Source of the DNA: DATLNF01 sp046590575
GTDB lineage: Bacteria > Actinomycetota > Actinomycetes > BP-191
Direction of reading: 5' to 3'
Assembly (NCBI GenBank): GCA_046590575.1
Contig: JBKJUS010000167.1
Coordinates: 1 to 27,460 of the forward strand
Length of the DNA stretch: 27,460 bases
Made by a program: the position numbers and the translations under genes. The notes under the pieces were generated by a model. That model saw only the letters and a list, made by a program, of their open reading frames with translations. It was not told the DNA's origin and did not search any database. Positions 1 to 6,844 of this stretch are shown here, in pieces (the first letter of the stretch is position 1; each line of letters begins with the position of its first letter).

Positions 1-357
1 GGCGAGGATCCCCGCGACCCGGTCCGGGTGACGCAGCGCTAGCTCGAACGCGACGTTGACCCCGACCGACCAGGCGACGACGAGGACGCGACGCAGGCCG
101 GCCGCGTCCATCACGGCGACCGCGTCGTCGACGTGGTGGTCGACGGTGACGTGCCGCTCGTCCGCCGGCCGTGGCGAGCCGGCCAGGCCGCGGTAGTGCC
201 AGCCGGCCGCCCTGAACCCCGAGTCCGCACCGACGATGGCCGGCCACGCTGCTGCGCCGGAGCCGAGCCCGTTGGCGATCAGGACGTCCTGACCGCTGCC
301 GCGCACCCAGCCGTGCACGACCGTCCCGTCCGCGCTCGTCGGCCGCAGCTGCTCCAT
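1..357 (-). CDS. alpha/beta hydrolase, partial (C-terminal part outside window)
   Basis: The first 119 codons of a minus-strand gene that runs off the left edge. The translation starts MEQLRPTSADGTVVHGWVRG and contains VLIANGLGSG, an oxyanion-region loop typical of alpha/beta hydrolases. Near residues 96-102 it reads VVAWSVGVN, a nucleophile elbow of the small-x-Ser-x-Gly type, so Ser is the probable nucleophile. The spacing of these motifs fits the N-terminal half of the fold. The ATG at 357 lies 22 bp after the stop of the ATPase gene on the same strand, so the two are probably cotranscribed. The substrate cannot be inferred: the acid and His of the triad and the lid lie outside the window. 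Fold assignment is good, specific function unknown. Confidence 0.8.
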   Translation of the reverse strand, partial: MEQLRPTSADGTVVHGWVRGSGQDVLIANGLGSGAAAWPAIVGADSGFRAAGWHYRGLAGSPRPADERHVTVDHHVDDAVAVMDAAGLRRVLVVAWSVGVNVAFELALRHPDRVAGILA

Positions 358-379
358 GCGACGCGACGCTAGCGGGTCC

Positions 380-1138
380 TCAGTCGGCGAGCAGATGGCG
401 CAGATAGCGCGGGGGAGCGGCGAGGAAGTCGCGCCAGTGCTGCACGAGCGCGGCATCGTCGTACGTCGTTTGCCGGATGCCCCACTCGCCGAGCTCGAGC
501 AGAGTCGCACCGGGCAGGGCGAGAAGCAGCGGCGAGTGCGTCGCCACGACGACCTGCGAGCCCTCTCTGGCCATGACGTCGAGCAGCGCGACCATGCCGA
601 GGCAGGACTGGAAGGACAGCGCCGCCTCCGGCTCGTCGAGGAAGTAGACGCCGAGGTCGGTGAAGCGCTGCCGCAGCACCTCGAGGAAGGATTCGCCGTG
701 CGACTGCTCCTGCATCCGGCGACCGCCCCACACGCGGCTGCCGCCAGACCCGCTGGTGGCGTCTATCGCTCCCAGGAAGGCGTGCATCGACTCCGCCCGG
801 AGGAAGAAGCCGGCCGGTGACGCCATCGGGTGGGCTCGGGCCCGGAGGCATCCACCCAGCGGGGAGTCCTCGGCACTCGGGCCCACCCCAACGAGCCCCG
901 GAGCGCCCGATCCCACTGCACCGCGCCGGGGATAGCTCGCTGCCATCGCTTCCACAAGGGTTGACTTTCCGCTGCCGTTCTCCCCGACGAGGAAGGTCAC
1001 TCCGGGTGGGATGTCGATGCCGCCCTCGCTCACGACCTGGGCGACGGCAGGGATGGTGAAAGGCCAGCCGCCGAGATCCACACCGGGAGAGGGGCGCCAG
1101 TCGAAGCGCTCGAGATGGCGGTCGGCATCGTCACCCAC
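380..1138 (-). CDS. AAA family (ABC/SMC-like) predicted ATPase
   Basis: A soluble single-domain ATPase of the predicted-ATPase type related to RecF/SMC heads, not a transporter subunit: no transmembrane segments and no permease nearby. Numbered from GTG 1138: Walker A GENGSGKST at 52-60, a signature-like SHGES at 146-150, Walker B VYFLDEPEAA at about 164-173, and a switch ATHSP with His about 201. The frame stays open to an ATG at 1228 (282 aa). I prefer the GTG at 1138 (252 aa) because it has GGAAGG about 10 nt upstream, homologues as I recall them have only a short stretch before the WPFTIPAVAQ segment, and it leaves room for the divergent ilvD promoter. The ATG has a comparable AGGCGG, so the start is uncertain. 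The role is unknown; members are often stand-alone genes. Confidence 0.85.
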   Translation of the reverse strand: MGDDADRHLERFDWRPSPGVDLGGWPFTIPAVAQVVSEGGIDIPPGVTFLVGENGSGKSTLVEAMAASYPRRGAVGSGAPGLVGVGPSAEDSPLGGCLRARAHPMASPAGFFLRAESMHAFLGAIDATSGSGGSRVWGGRRMQEQSHGESFLEVLRQRFTDLGVYFLDEPEAALSFQSCLGMVALLDVMAREGSQVVVATHSPLLLALPGATLLELGEWGIRQTTYDDAALVQHWRDFLAAPPRYLRHLLAD

Positions 1139-1241
1139 GCGCTTCAGCCCTTCCGAGTCGCGGACGGCACACCGGGAGCGACCATTCAGCCACACATCTG
1201 AAGCCCGAGGAACGCGTAGGCGACGCATGCGGTGCGCCGCC

Positions 1242-1247
1242 TATGCT
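1242..1247 (+). promoter_or_regulatory. putative -10 box of leaderless ilvD
   Basis: TATGCT fits the actinobacterial TAnnnT -10 consensus and ends 7 nt before the GTG at 1255. Transcription would then begin at or next to the start codon. No convincing -35 hexamer is seen, and no Shine-Dalgarno precedes the GTG, which fits a leaderless mRNA. Confidence 0.45.
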
Positions 1248-1254
1248 CACCGGC

Positions 1255-2940
1255 GTGAGCGAGCAGACCGATCCCCGTAAGCCGCGCAGCCACGACGTGA
1301 CCGACGGCGACGCCCGTGCCCCGGCCCGCGCGATGCTGCGAGCGGTCGGCATGACCGACGACGACTGGGACAAGCCGCAGATCGGCGTCGCCTCGTCCTG
1401 GAACGAGATCACCCCCTGCAACCTCTCCCTCGACCGGCTGGCCAAGGCAGCGAAGGTAGGCGTGCGGCAGGCCGGGGGCTTTCCGATGGAGTTCGGCACG
1501 ATCTCGGTCTCTGACGGCATCTCGATGGGACACGAGGGGATGCGCGCTTCGCTCGTCTCTCGCGAGGTGATCGCCGACTCAGTCGAGACGGTGGTGTTCG
1601 CGGAGCGCTTCGACGGCACGGTCACCCTCGCCGGCTGCGACAAGTCGCTGCCCGGCATGCTGATGGCTGCGGCGCGTCTGGACCTGGCCAGTGTCTTCGT
1701 CTACGCGGGTACGACGCTGCCGGGCAAGCTCGGCGACCGTGACCTCACGATCATCGACGTCTTCGAGGGGGTTGGTGCTTGCGCGCGTGGACTCATCACC
1801 CGTGATGAGCTCACCGAGATTGAGCAGGCCGCCTGTCCCGGCGAGGGAGCGTGCGGTGGCATGTACACCGCGAACACGATGGCCGCTGTCGCGGAGGCGC
1901 TTGGCATGGCTCTGCCCGGCTCGGCCGCCCCGCCGGCCGTCGACCGTCGGCGAGATGACATCGCCGTGCGTTCGGGTGAGGCCGTCGTACGCCTCGTCGA
2001 GCAGGGCATCACAGCCCGCAAGGTGATGACGAAGAACGCGTTCGAAAACGCCATCACCGTCGTGATGGCGCTAGGCGGTTCGACCAATGCGGTGCTGCAT
2101 TTGTTGGCCATCGCCCATGAGGCCAGGGTGGAGCTGGCCCTGGACGACTTCAATCGGATCGGCGACAAGGTCCCGCACCTGGCCAATGTGAAGCCCTTCG
2201 GTGCGTACGTCATGGCCGACGTCGACCGCATCGGCGGAGTGCCCGTGGTCATGCAGGTGCTGCTCGACGCCGGCTTGCTGCACGGAGACGAGATGACCTG
2301 CACCGGCCGGACTGTGGCTGAGAACCTGACCGACCTCGCTCCGGCCGCGCCGGACGGCGACGTCATCCGCGCTCTGTCCAACCCGATCCACCGAACCGGT
2401 GGTTTGACGATCCTCCGCGGGTCCCTCGCGCCCGAGGGCGCCGTCGTGAAGAGCGCGGGTTTCGAGGGCGACGTCTTCGAGGGCCCGGCGCATGTCTTCG
2501 ACGGCGAGCAGGGCGTGATGGACGCCATCGTCGCCGGCACGCTGGCGAAGGGTTGCGCGGTCGTCATCCGCTACGAGGGGCCCAAGGGCGGACCGGGCAT
2601 GCGGGAGATGCTCATGGTGACCGGGGCCATCAAAGGTGCCGGTCTCGGCAAGGATGTCCTCCTCCTGACCGACGGCCGTTTCTCCGGCGGCACGACCGGC
2701 CTGTGCGTGGGGCACATCGCCCCCGAGGCCACGGACGGCGGGCCCATCGCCCTCGTGCAGGACGGTGACCGGATCCGCCTCGATCTGGCGGCCCGATCTC
2801 TGGACCTGCTGGTCGATGCGGACGTGCTGGAGCGCCGCCGGGTGGGCTGGGCGCCGCTGGCGCCGCGGTACACCACCGGCGTGCTCGGCAAGTACGCCAA
2901 GCTCGTCGGCTCGGCTGCCTACGGCGCCGTCTGCGACTAG
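1255..2940 (+). CDS. ilvD: dihydroxy-acid dehydratase
   Basis: Dehydrates 2,3-dihydroxy-isovalerate and 2,3-dihydroxy-3-methylvalerate to the 2-oxo acids of valine/leucine and isoleucine synthesis, using an Fe-S cluster and Mg2+. The three expected cluster cysteines are in PCNLSLDRLA, AGCDKSLPGML and GEGACGGMYTANTM (residues 59, 132 and 204 counted from the upstream ATG 1243). The C-terminal GRFSGGTTGLCVGHIAPEA signature is present. The length is about 561 aa, normal for the family. The GTG at 1255 gives MSEQTDPRKPRS, matching the usual N-terminus (about 15 residues before the conserved RAPARAMLRA region). An in-frame ATG at 1243 is the alternative. The gene is divergent from the ATPase and followed 15 bp later by a small unknown gene. 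It is separated from ilvBNC by that gene and an attenuator, so it is probably controlled separately. Confidence 0.97.
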   Translation: MSEQTDPRKPRSHDVTDGDARAPARAMLRAVGMTDDDWDKPQIGVASSWNEITPCNLSLDRLAKAAKVGVRQAGGFPMEFGTISVSDGISMGHEGMRASLVSREVIADSVETVVFAERFDGTVTLAGCDKSLPGMLMAAARLDLASVFVYAGTTLPGKLGDRDLTIIDVFEGVGACARGLITRDELTEIEQAACPGEGACGGMYTANTMAAVAEALGMALPGSAAPPAVDRRRDDIAVRSGEAVVRLVEQGITARKVMTKNAFENAITVVMALGGSTNAVLHLLAIAHEARVELALDDFNRIGDKVPHLANVKPFGAYVMADVDRIGGVPVVMQVLLDAGLLHGDEMTCTGRTVAENLTDLAPAAPDGDVIRALSNPIHRTGGLTILRGSLAPEGAVVKSAGFEGDVFEGPAHVFDGEQGVMDAIVAGTLAKGCAVVIRYEGPKGGPGMREMLMVTGAIKGAGLGKDVLLLTDGRFSGGTTGLCVGHIAPEATDGGPIALVQDGDRIRLDLAARSLDLLVDADVLERRRVGWAPLAPRYTTGVLGKYAKLVGSAAYGAVCD

Positions 2941-2955
2941 GACGGGCCTTCGAGG

Positions 2956-3276
2956 ATGCGCTACCAGGTCGGCACCCAGCTTGAGCTCACGCTGCCCTCG
3001 ATGGCGGCGACGGATGCGGCTTTCGACCGATGGGTCCGCGAGCTGGTCGGCGCCGGCGTACCTGAGGCGATGTGGGGAGGTCGCCCGGCAGCCGGCCGGG
3101 TCGAGGTCATGCTCGTGCTCGACGCTGCCGACTCCGAGCACGCTCTCTCCATCGGGGTCACGGCCCTGCGTACGACGTCGCGTGACATGGGTCGGGCCCT
3201 CCCGGCGTGGCGGCTGCGGTCACTCGCTGCGCAGCCGCTCGGCAACCCTGAGGACTGGCCGGACCTGGACGTCTGA
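2956..3276 (+). CDS. small protein of unknown function
   Basis: A 106-aa protein I do not recognise. It is predicted soluble and mixed alpha/beta, with no signal peptide or membrane segment. Visible features are a strand-like RYQVGTQLELTLP start, an amphipathic helix AAFDRWVRELVG and a strand VEVMLVLDAA. It starts 15 bp after ilvD, so it is probably cotranscribed. GAGG directly abuts the ATG, which is too close for a standard ribosome site and suggests translational coupling. The frame has the strong third-position GC of its neighbours, so it is likely real, and the reverse-strand frame over it looks like a shadow. Its place between ilvD and ilvB suggests a housekeeping or regulatory link to the operon, which is inference only. 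Confidence 0.7.
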   Translation: MRYQVGTQLELTLPSMAATDAAFDRWVRELVGAGVPEAMWGGRPAAGRVEVMLVLDAADSEHALSIGVTALRTTSRDMGRALPAWRLRSLAAQPLGNPEDWPDLDV

Positions 3277-3329
3277 CCAACGGTCAAGCATCGAACCTCC
3301 CGCACGCAGCGCACCGACCGTCCGGTCGG

Positions 3330-3360
3330 TTGACGTGCCCCCGCCCCGCGGTGCGATAGT
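3330..3360 (+). promoter_or_regulatory. promoter of the ilvB attenuator transcript
   Basis: TTGACG (3330-3335) is a near-consensus -35. GATAGT (3355-3360) is a -10 after a 19-bp spacer, which is slightly long. The -10 ends 6 nt before A3367, so the predicted first transcribed base is the A of the leader-peptide ATG. Confidence 0.65.
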
Positions 3361-3366
3361 GAGTGC

Positions 3367-3399
3367 ATGCACGGCGACCCGAAGCTTGTAGTTACGTAG
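3367..3399 (+). CDS. ilvB leader peptide (Leu-Val-Val)
   Basis: A 10-codon ORF encoding MHGDPKLVVT and ending in TAG. The key codons are CTT GTA GTT, codons that look uncommon in this GC-rich DNA and are suited to sensing charged Leu- and Val-tRNA. Its start coincides with the predicted transcription start, so it should be translated as a leaderless message. It is directly followed by a hairpin (3399-3423) and a terminator (3424-3452) before ilvB. This is the classical arrangement of ribosome-mediated attenuation. Short leader peptides with branched-chain codons are known upstream of ilvB in other actinobacteria, so the type is expected. Confidence 0.8.
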   Translation: MHGDPKLVVT

Positions 3400-3423
3400 C
3401 GCGACGGCCCTCGGCCTTCGCGC
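3399..3423 (+). promoter_or_regulatory. hairpin between leader stop and ilvB attenuator terminator
   Basis: GCGCGA-c-GGCC pairs with GGCC-t-TCGCGC around a 3-nt loop. The first base is the last base of the leader stop codon. A ribosome at the leader stop would cover the left arm. It may be a pause hairpin or part of the switch; its exact role is inferred. Confidence 0.55.
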
Positions 3424-3452
3424 AGACCTCCCGTTCCCACGGGGGGTCTTTT
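3424..3452 (+). terminator. ilvB attenuator terminator
   Basis: AGACCTCCCG pairs with CGGGGGGTCT (10 bp with one T-G wobble) around a 6-nt loop, followed by TTTT and CATTTC. It lies 24 nt before the ilvB ATG, so readthrough is needed for ilvBNC expression. The same stem, nearly base for base, recurs before cimA at 13001-13022. Confidence 0.85.
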
Positions 3453-3475
3453 CATTTCAGATGAGGTGCTTCGAC

Positions 3476-5215
3476 ATGGACCAGATCACCGGCGCTCAGG
3501 CGCTCGTCCGCTCGCTCGAGCGGGTAGGTGCCGAGGTGGTCTTCGGCATTCCGGGCGGCGCGATCCTCCCGGCGTACGACCCGCTCTTCGACTCGACCAC
3601 GGTGCGTCACATCCTGGTCCGGCACGAGCAAGGTGCCGGGCACGCCGCGGAGGGCTACGCGCAGGCGACCGGCAAAGTCGGCGTCTGCATGGCGACTAGT
3701 GGACCCGGCGCCACCAACCTCGTCACTCCGATCGCCGACGCCTACATGGACTCGATCCCGCTCGTGGCGATCACCGGCCAGGTGCCGAGCCACGCGATCG
3801 GTACCGACGCCTTCCAGGAAGCCGACATCTGCGGCATCACGATGCCGATCACCAAGCACAACTTTCTTGTCCAGTCCGTCGACGACATCGCTCGGACGAT
3901 TGCCGAGGCGTTTCACATCGCCGCCACCGGGCGACCGGGTCCGGTGCTCGTCGACCTGCCTAAGGACATCCTGCAGGCGACCACGACGTTCGAGTGGCCG
4001 TCGGTGATCGATCTGCCCGGCTACCGGCCGACCCCCCGTCCGAACGCCAAGCAGGTGAAGGAGGCCGCCCGCCTGATCGTCGAGGCGAAACGCCCCGTGT
4101 TCTACGTCGGCGGGGGAGTGCTCAAGGCTCGTGCCGCTGTCGAGCTGCGGGCGCTCGCCGAGCTCACCGGCATTCCTGTGGTCACCACCTTGATGGCGCG
4201 CGGTGCCTTCCCGGACAGCCACCCGCAGTGCCTCGGGATGCCGGGCATGCATGGCAACGTCGCAGCTGTGACGAGCTTCCAGCAGGCCGACCTGCTGATC
4301 GCGCTGGGCTCTCGGTTCGACGATCGGATCACCGGCAAGCTAGAAACGTTTGCGCCTGGGGCGAAAGTCATCCACGCCGACATCGACCCGGCGGAGATCT
4401 CGAAGAACCGCACCGCCGACGTACCTATTGTCGGCGATGCCCGAGAGGTCATCACCGAGCTGGTGCTGGCCGTCAAGGCCGAGCATGCGGCCGGCCGGGT
4501 GGGCGACTACGACGGCTGGTGGAAGACCATCGACTCATGGCGGGCGACTTTCCCACTCGGCTACGAGCAGCCGCCGGACGGCGCATTGGCTCCGCAGTAC
4601 GTCGTGGAGCGCATCGGCCAGATCGCCGGCCCGGAGACTGTCTTCGTGTCGGGCGTTGGTCAGCACCAGATGTGGGCGAGCCAGTTCATCTCCTACGAGC
4701 ACCCGTACACCTGGCTCAACAGCGGCGGCCTCGGCACGATGGGCTACGCCGTGCCGGCAGCGATGGGCGCCAAGGTCGGTTGCCCGGACAAGACAGTCTT
4801 CGCCATCGACGGCGACGGGTGCTTCCAGATGACCAACCAGGAGCTGGTGACCTGCGCCATCGAGGGCATTCCGATCAAAGTCGCCGTGATCAACAACGGC
4901 AACCTCGGCATGGTTCGCCAATGGCAGACCCTCTTCTACGGTGCGCGCTACTCCAACACCAACCTGCAGTCCAAGAGGATCCCGGACTTCGTCAAGCTCG
5001 CCGATGCCATGGGGTGTGTCGGCCTTCGATGCGACACCCAGGCCGACGTCGATGCGACGATCGAGAAGGCGATGTCCGTCGATGACGCACCGGTCGTCAT
5101 CGACTTCGTCGTGGGCCAAGACGCTATGGTCTGGCCGATGGTGGCCGCCGGTCAGTCCAACGACACGATCCAGATCGCGCGGGACATCCGCCCGGACTTC
5201 ACCGCGGGTGTCTGA
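3476..5215 (+). CDS. ilvB: acetolactate synthase large (catalytic) subunit
   Basis: Condenses two pyruvates to 2-acetolactate, or pyruvate with 2-oxobutyrate to 2-aceto-2-hydroxybutyrate, using ThDP, FAD and Mg2+. It is 579 aa. The N-terminal ThDP domain has the catalytic Glu in RHEQGAGHAAEGYA (Glu51) and SGPGATN. The central FAD/sulfopeptide domain includes GSRFDDRITGK. The C-terminal ThDP domain has GDGCFQMTNQEL and the metal-binding NN of AVINNGNLGMVRQW. The ATG at 3476 is chosen because GAGGTG lies 7 nt upstream; an ATG at 3461 in the same frame has no ribosome site and sits against the terminator. ilvN follows after 1 bp. Expression should depend on the attenuator just upstream. Confidence 0.98.
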   Translation: MDQITGAQALVRSLERVGAEVVFGIPGGAILPAYDPLFDSTTVRHILVRHEQGAGHAAEGYAQATGKVGVCMATSGPGATNLVTPIADAYMDSIPLVAITGQVPSHAIGTDAFQEADICGITMPITKHNFLVQSVDDIARTIAEAFHIAATGRPGPVLVDLPKDILQATTTFEWPSVIDLPGYRPTPRPNAKQVKEAARLIVEAKRPVFYVGGGVLKARAAVELRALAELTGIPVVTTLMARGAFPDSHPQCLGMPGMHGNVAAVTSFQQADLLIALGSRFDDRITGKLETFAPGAKVIHADIDPAEISKNRTADVPIVGDAREVITELVLAVKAEHAAGRVGDYDGWWKTIDSWRATFPLGYEQPPDGALAPQYVVERIGQIAGPETVFVSGVGQHQMWASQFISYEHPYTWLNSGGLGTMGYAVPAAMGAKVGCPDKTVFAIDGDGCFQMTNQELVTCAIEGIPIKVAVINNGNLGMVRQWQTLFYGARYSNTNLQSKRIPDFVKLADAMGCVGLRCDTQADVDATIEKAMSVDDAPVVIDFVVGQDAMVWPMVAAGQSNDTIQIARDIRPDFTAGV

Positions 5216-5216
5216 C

Positions 5217-5738
5217 ATGAGCACCCACACCCTCTCGGTCCTGGTGGAGAACAAGCCGGGCGTGCTGGCCCGGGTCGCCGCGCTGTTCTCCCGGCGGGGC
5301 TTCAACATCGACTCCCTCGCCGTCGGCCCCACCGAGGCTCCAGACGTCAGCCGCATGACCATCGTCGTCAACGTCGAAGACCTGCCGCTCGAGCAGGTGA
5401 CCAAGCAGCTCAACAAGCTCATCAACGTGATCAAGATCGTCGAGCTGGACCCGGGCGCCTCGGTGCAGCGCGAGTTGCTGCTCGTCAAGGTCCGCGCCGA
5501 CGCGACCACTCGGTCGCACGTCCTCGAAACGGTCACGCTCTTCCGCGCCAAGGTGGTCGACGTGGCTGCGGACGCCGTGACGATCGAGGCCACCGGTACC
5601 GTAGACAAGATCGAGGCCCTGATCCGCGTGCTGGAGCCATTCGGCATCCGCGAGCTCGTGCAGAGCGGCATGGTCGCGTTGACCCGCGGCGGCCGCGCCA
5701 TCACCGATCGCTCCGCCCGCCTGGAGAGGACCGCCTGA
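5217..5738 (+). CDS. ilvN: acetolactate synthase small (regulatory) subunit
   Basis: The 173-aa regulatory partner of IlvB. It activates the enzyme and normally confers feedback inhibition by valine. An N-terminal ACT domain (residues about 3-80) starts with HTLSVLVENKPGVLARVAALFSRRGFNIDSL, where the N-rich loop binds the effector. A second ferredoxin-like domain covers about 85-160 (ELLLVKVRA, ending FGIRELVQSGMVALTRG). The length is standard for the long IlvN/IlvH type. The ATG starts 1 bp after the ilvB stop and ilvC starts 1 bp after its stop, so the three genes are translationally coupled. Confidence 0.97.
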   Translation: MSTHTLSVLVENKPGVLARVAALFSRRGFNIDSLAVGPTEAPDVSRMTIVVNVEDLPLEQVTKQLNKLINVIKIVELDPGASVQRELLLVKVRADATTRSHVLETVTLFRAKVVDVAADAVTIEATGTVDKIEALIRVLEPFGIRELVQSGMVALTRGGRAITDRSARLERTA

Positions 5739-5739
5739 C

Positions 5740-6750
5740 ATGGTTGACATCTACTACGACGACGACGCTGACCTCGAGCTGATCAAGGCCCGCAAGGTGG
5801 CGGTCATCGGCTACGGCAGCCAGGGCCACGCCCACGCCCTGTCGCTGCATGACTCCGGCGCCGACGTCCGCGTTGGGCTGGCCGAGGGGTCGAAGTCGAA
5901 GGCGCTGGCCGAGGAGGCAGGCCTTCGCGTGCTGCCGACCTTCGAGGCGTGTGCCGAGGCCGACCTGGTCATGGTCCTTGCCCCGGACACTGCCCAGCGC
6001 GGTATCTATGCCGACGCCATCGCGCCCAACCTGGTCGAGGGGGATGCGCTCTTCTTCGGCCACGGGCTCAACATCCGCTTCGGACTCATCACGCCGCCGG
6101 CCGGCGTCGACGTGGCGATGGTCGCGCCCAAGGGTCCGGGTCACCTGGTCCGGAGGCAGTATGTCGACGGCCGCGGAGTGCCGTGCCTCGTCGCAGTCGA
6201 GCAGGATGCCAGCGGTCAGGCGCTCCCGCTCGCGCTCTCCTATGCCAAAGGCATCGGTGGCACCCGGGCAGGTGTTTTGCGCACGACCTTCACCGAGGAG
6301 ACGGAGACTGATCTCTTCGGCGAGCAGGCGGTTCTCTGCGGAGGGGCGACCGCACTCGTCCAGGCCGGATTCGAGACCCTCGTCGAGGCGGGCTACCAGC
6401 CCGAGGTCGCTTACTTCGAGTGCCTCCACGAGCTCAAGCTCATCGTCGACCTGATGTACGAGGGCGGCCTCGCCCGCATGCGCTATTCGATCTCCGACAC
6501 CGCTGAGTACGGCGACTACACGCGAGGCCCACGCATCATCAACGCGGCCGTCAAGGAGGAGATGAAGCGGATCCTCGCCGAGATCACCTCCGGGGAGTTC
6601 GCCCGCGAGTGGATCGCCGAGGACGACGCCGGTCGGCCGAACTACCGCAAGTACGCCGAGGAGGCCGCCAACCACCCCATTGAGGACGTGGGCGCCCGCC
6701 TGCGCGGCTTGATGTCCTGGGTGGACAAGCCCCTGACCGAGACCGCGTGA
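5740..6750 (+). CDS. ilvC: ketol-acid reductoisomerase (class I, NADPH type)
   Basis: Isomerises and reduces acetolactate or acetohydroxybutyrate to the dihydroxy acids used by IlvD. At 336 aa it is the short class I form. The Rossmann motif is GYGSQGHAHALSL (residues 24-36). The following loop VGLAEGSKSKA carries Ser/Lys positions expected for NADP preference. Metal-binding residues lie in the C-terminal knotted domain: TEETETDLFGEQAVLCGG supplies Asp and Glu, and YFECLHELKLIVDLMYEGG supplies the second Glu pair. GAGAGG in the end of ilvN serves as its ribosome site. It is the last gene of the tight ilvBNC set; a 16-bp inverted repeat follows 26 bp after the stop. Confidence 0.98.
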   Translation: MVDIYYDDDADLELIKARKVAVIGYGSQGHAHALSLHDSGADVRVGLAEGSKSKALAEEAGLRVLPTFEACAEADLVMVLAPDTAQRGIYADAIAPNLVEGDALFFGHGLNIRFGLITPPAGVDVAMVAPKGPGHLVRRQYVDGRGVPCLVAVEQDASGQALPLALSYAKGIGGTRAGVLRTTFTEETETDLFGEQAVLCGGATALVQAGFETLVEAGYQPEVAYFECLHELKLIVDLMYEGGLARMRYSISDTAEYGDYTRGPRIINAAVKEEMKRILAEITSGEFAREWIAEDDAGRPNYRKYAEEAANHPIEDVGARLRGLMSWVDKPLTETA

Positions 6751-6775
6751 CCGGCCGATGCCGCTATCCGGCCGT

Positions 6776-6821
6776 GAGCTGCGGTCTGGTGCTTCATAGA
6801 TGACACACCAGGCCGCAGCTC
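6776..6821. repeat. 16-bp inverted repeat between ilvC and serA
   Basis: GAGCTGCGGTCTGGTG (6776-6791) and CACCAGGCCGCAGCTC (6806-6821) are complementary with one T-G wobble and a 14-nt loop. No T run follows. It could be a U-less terminator for ilvBNC, an mRNA stabiliser, or a structure that affects serA expression. An in-frame ATG at 6800 lies in the loop. Confidence 0.75.
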
Positions 6822-6844
6822 GCCGGGAGGTAGGGACCAAGCTC

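Noticed and set aside
2071..3141. A 356-codon minus-strand frame over ilvD and the small gene
   Set aside because: It is rich in His, Arg, Gly and Asp in the pattern of a reverse-frame shadow and has no recognisable motif.
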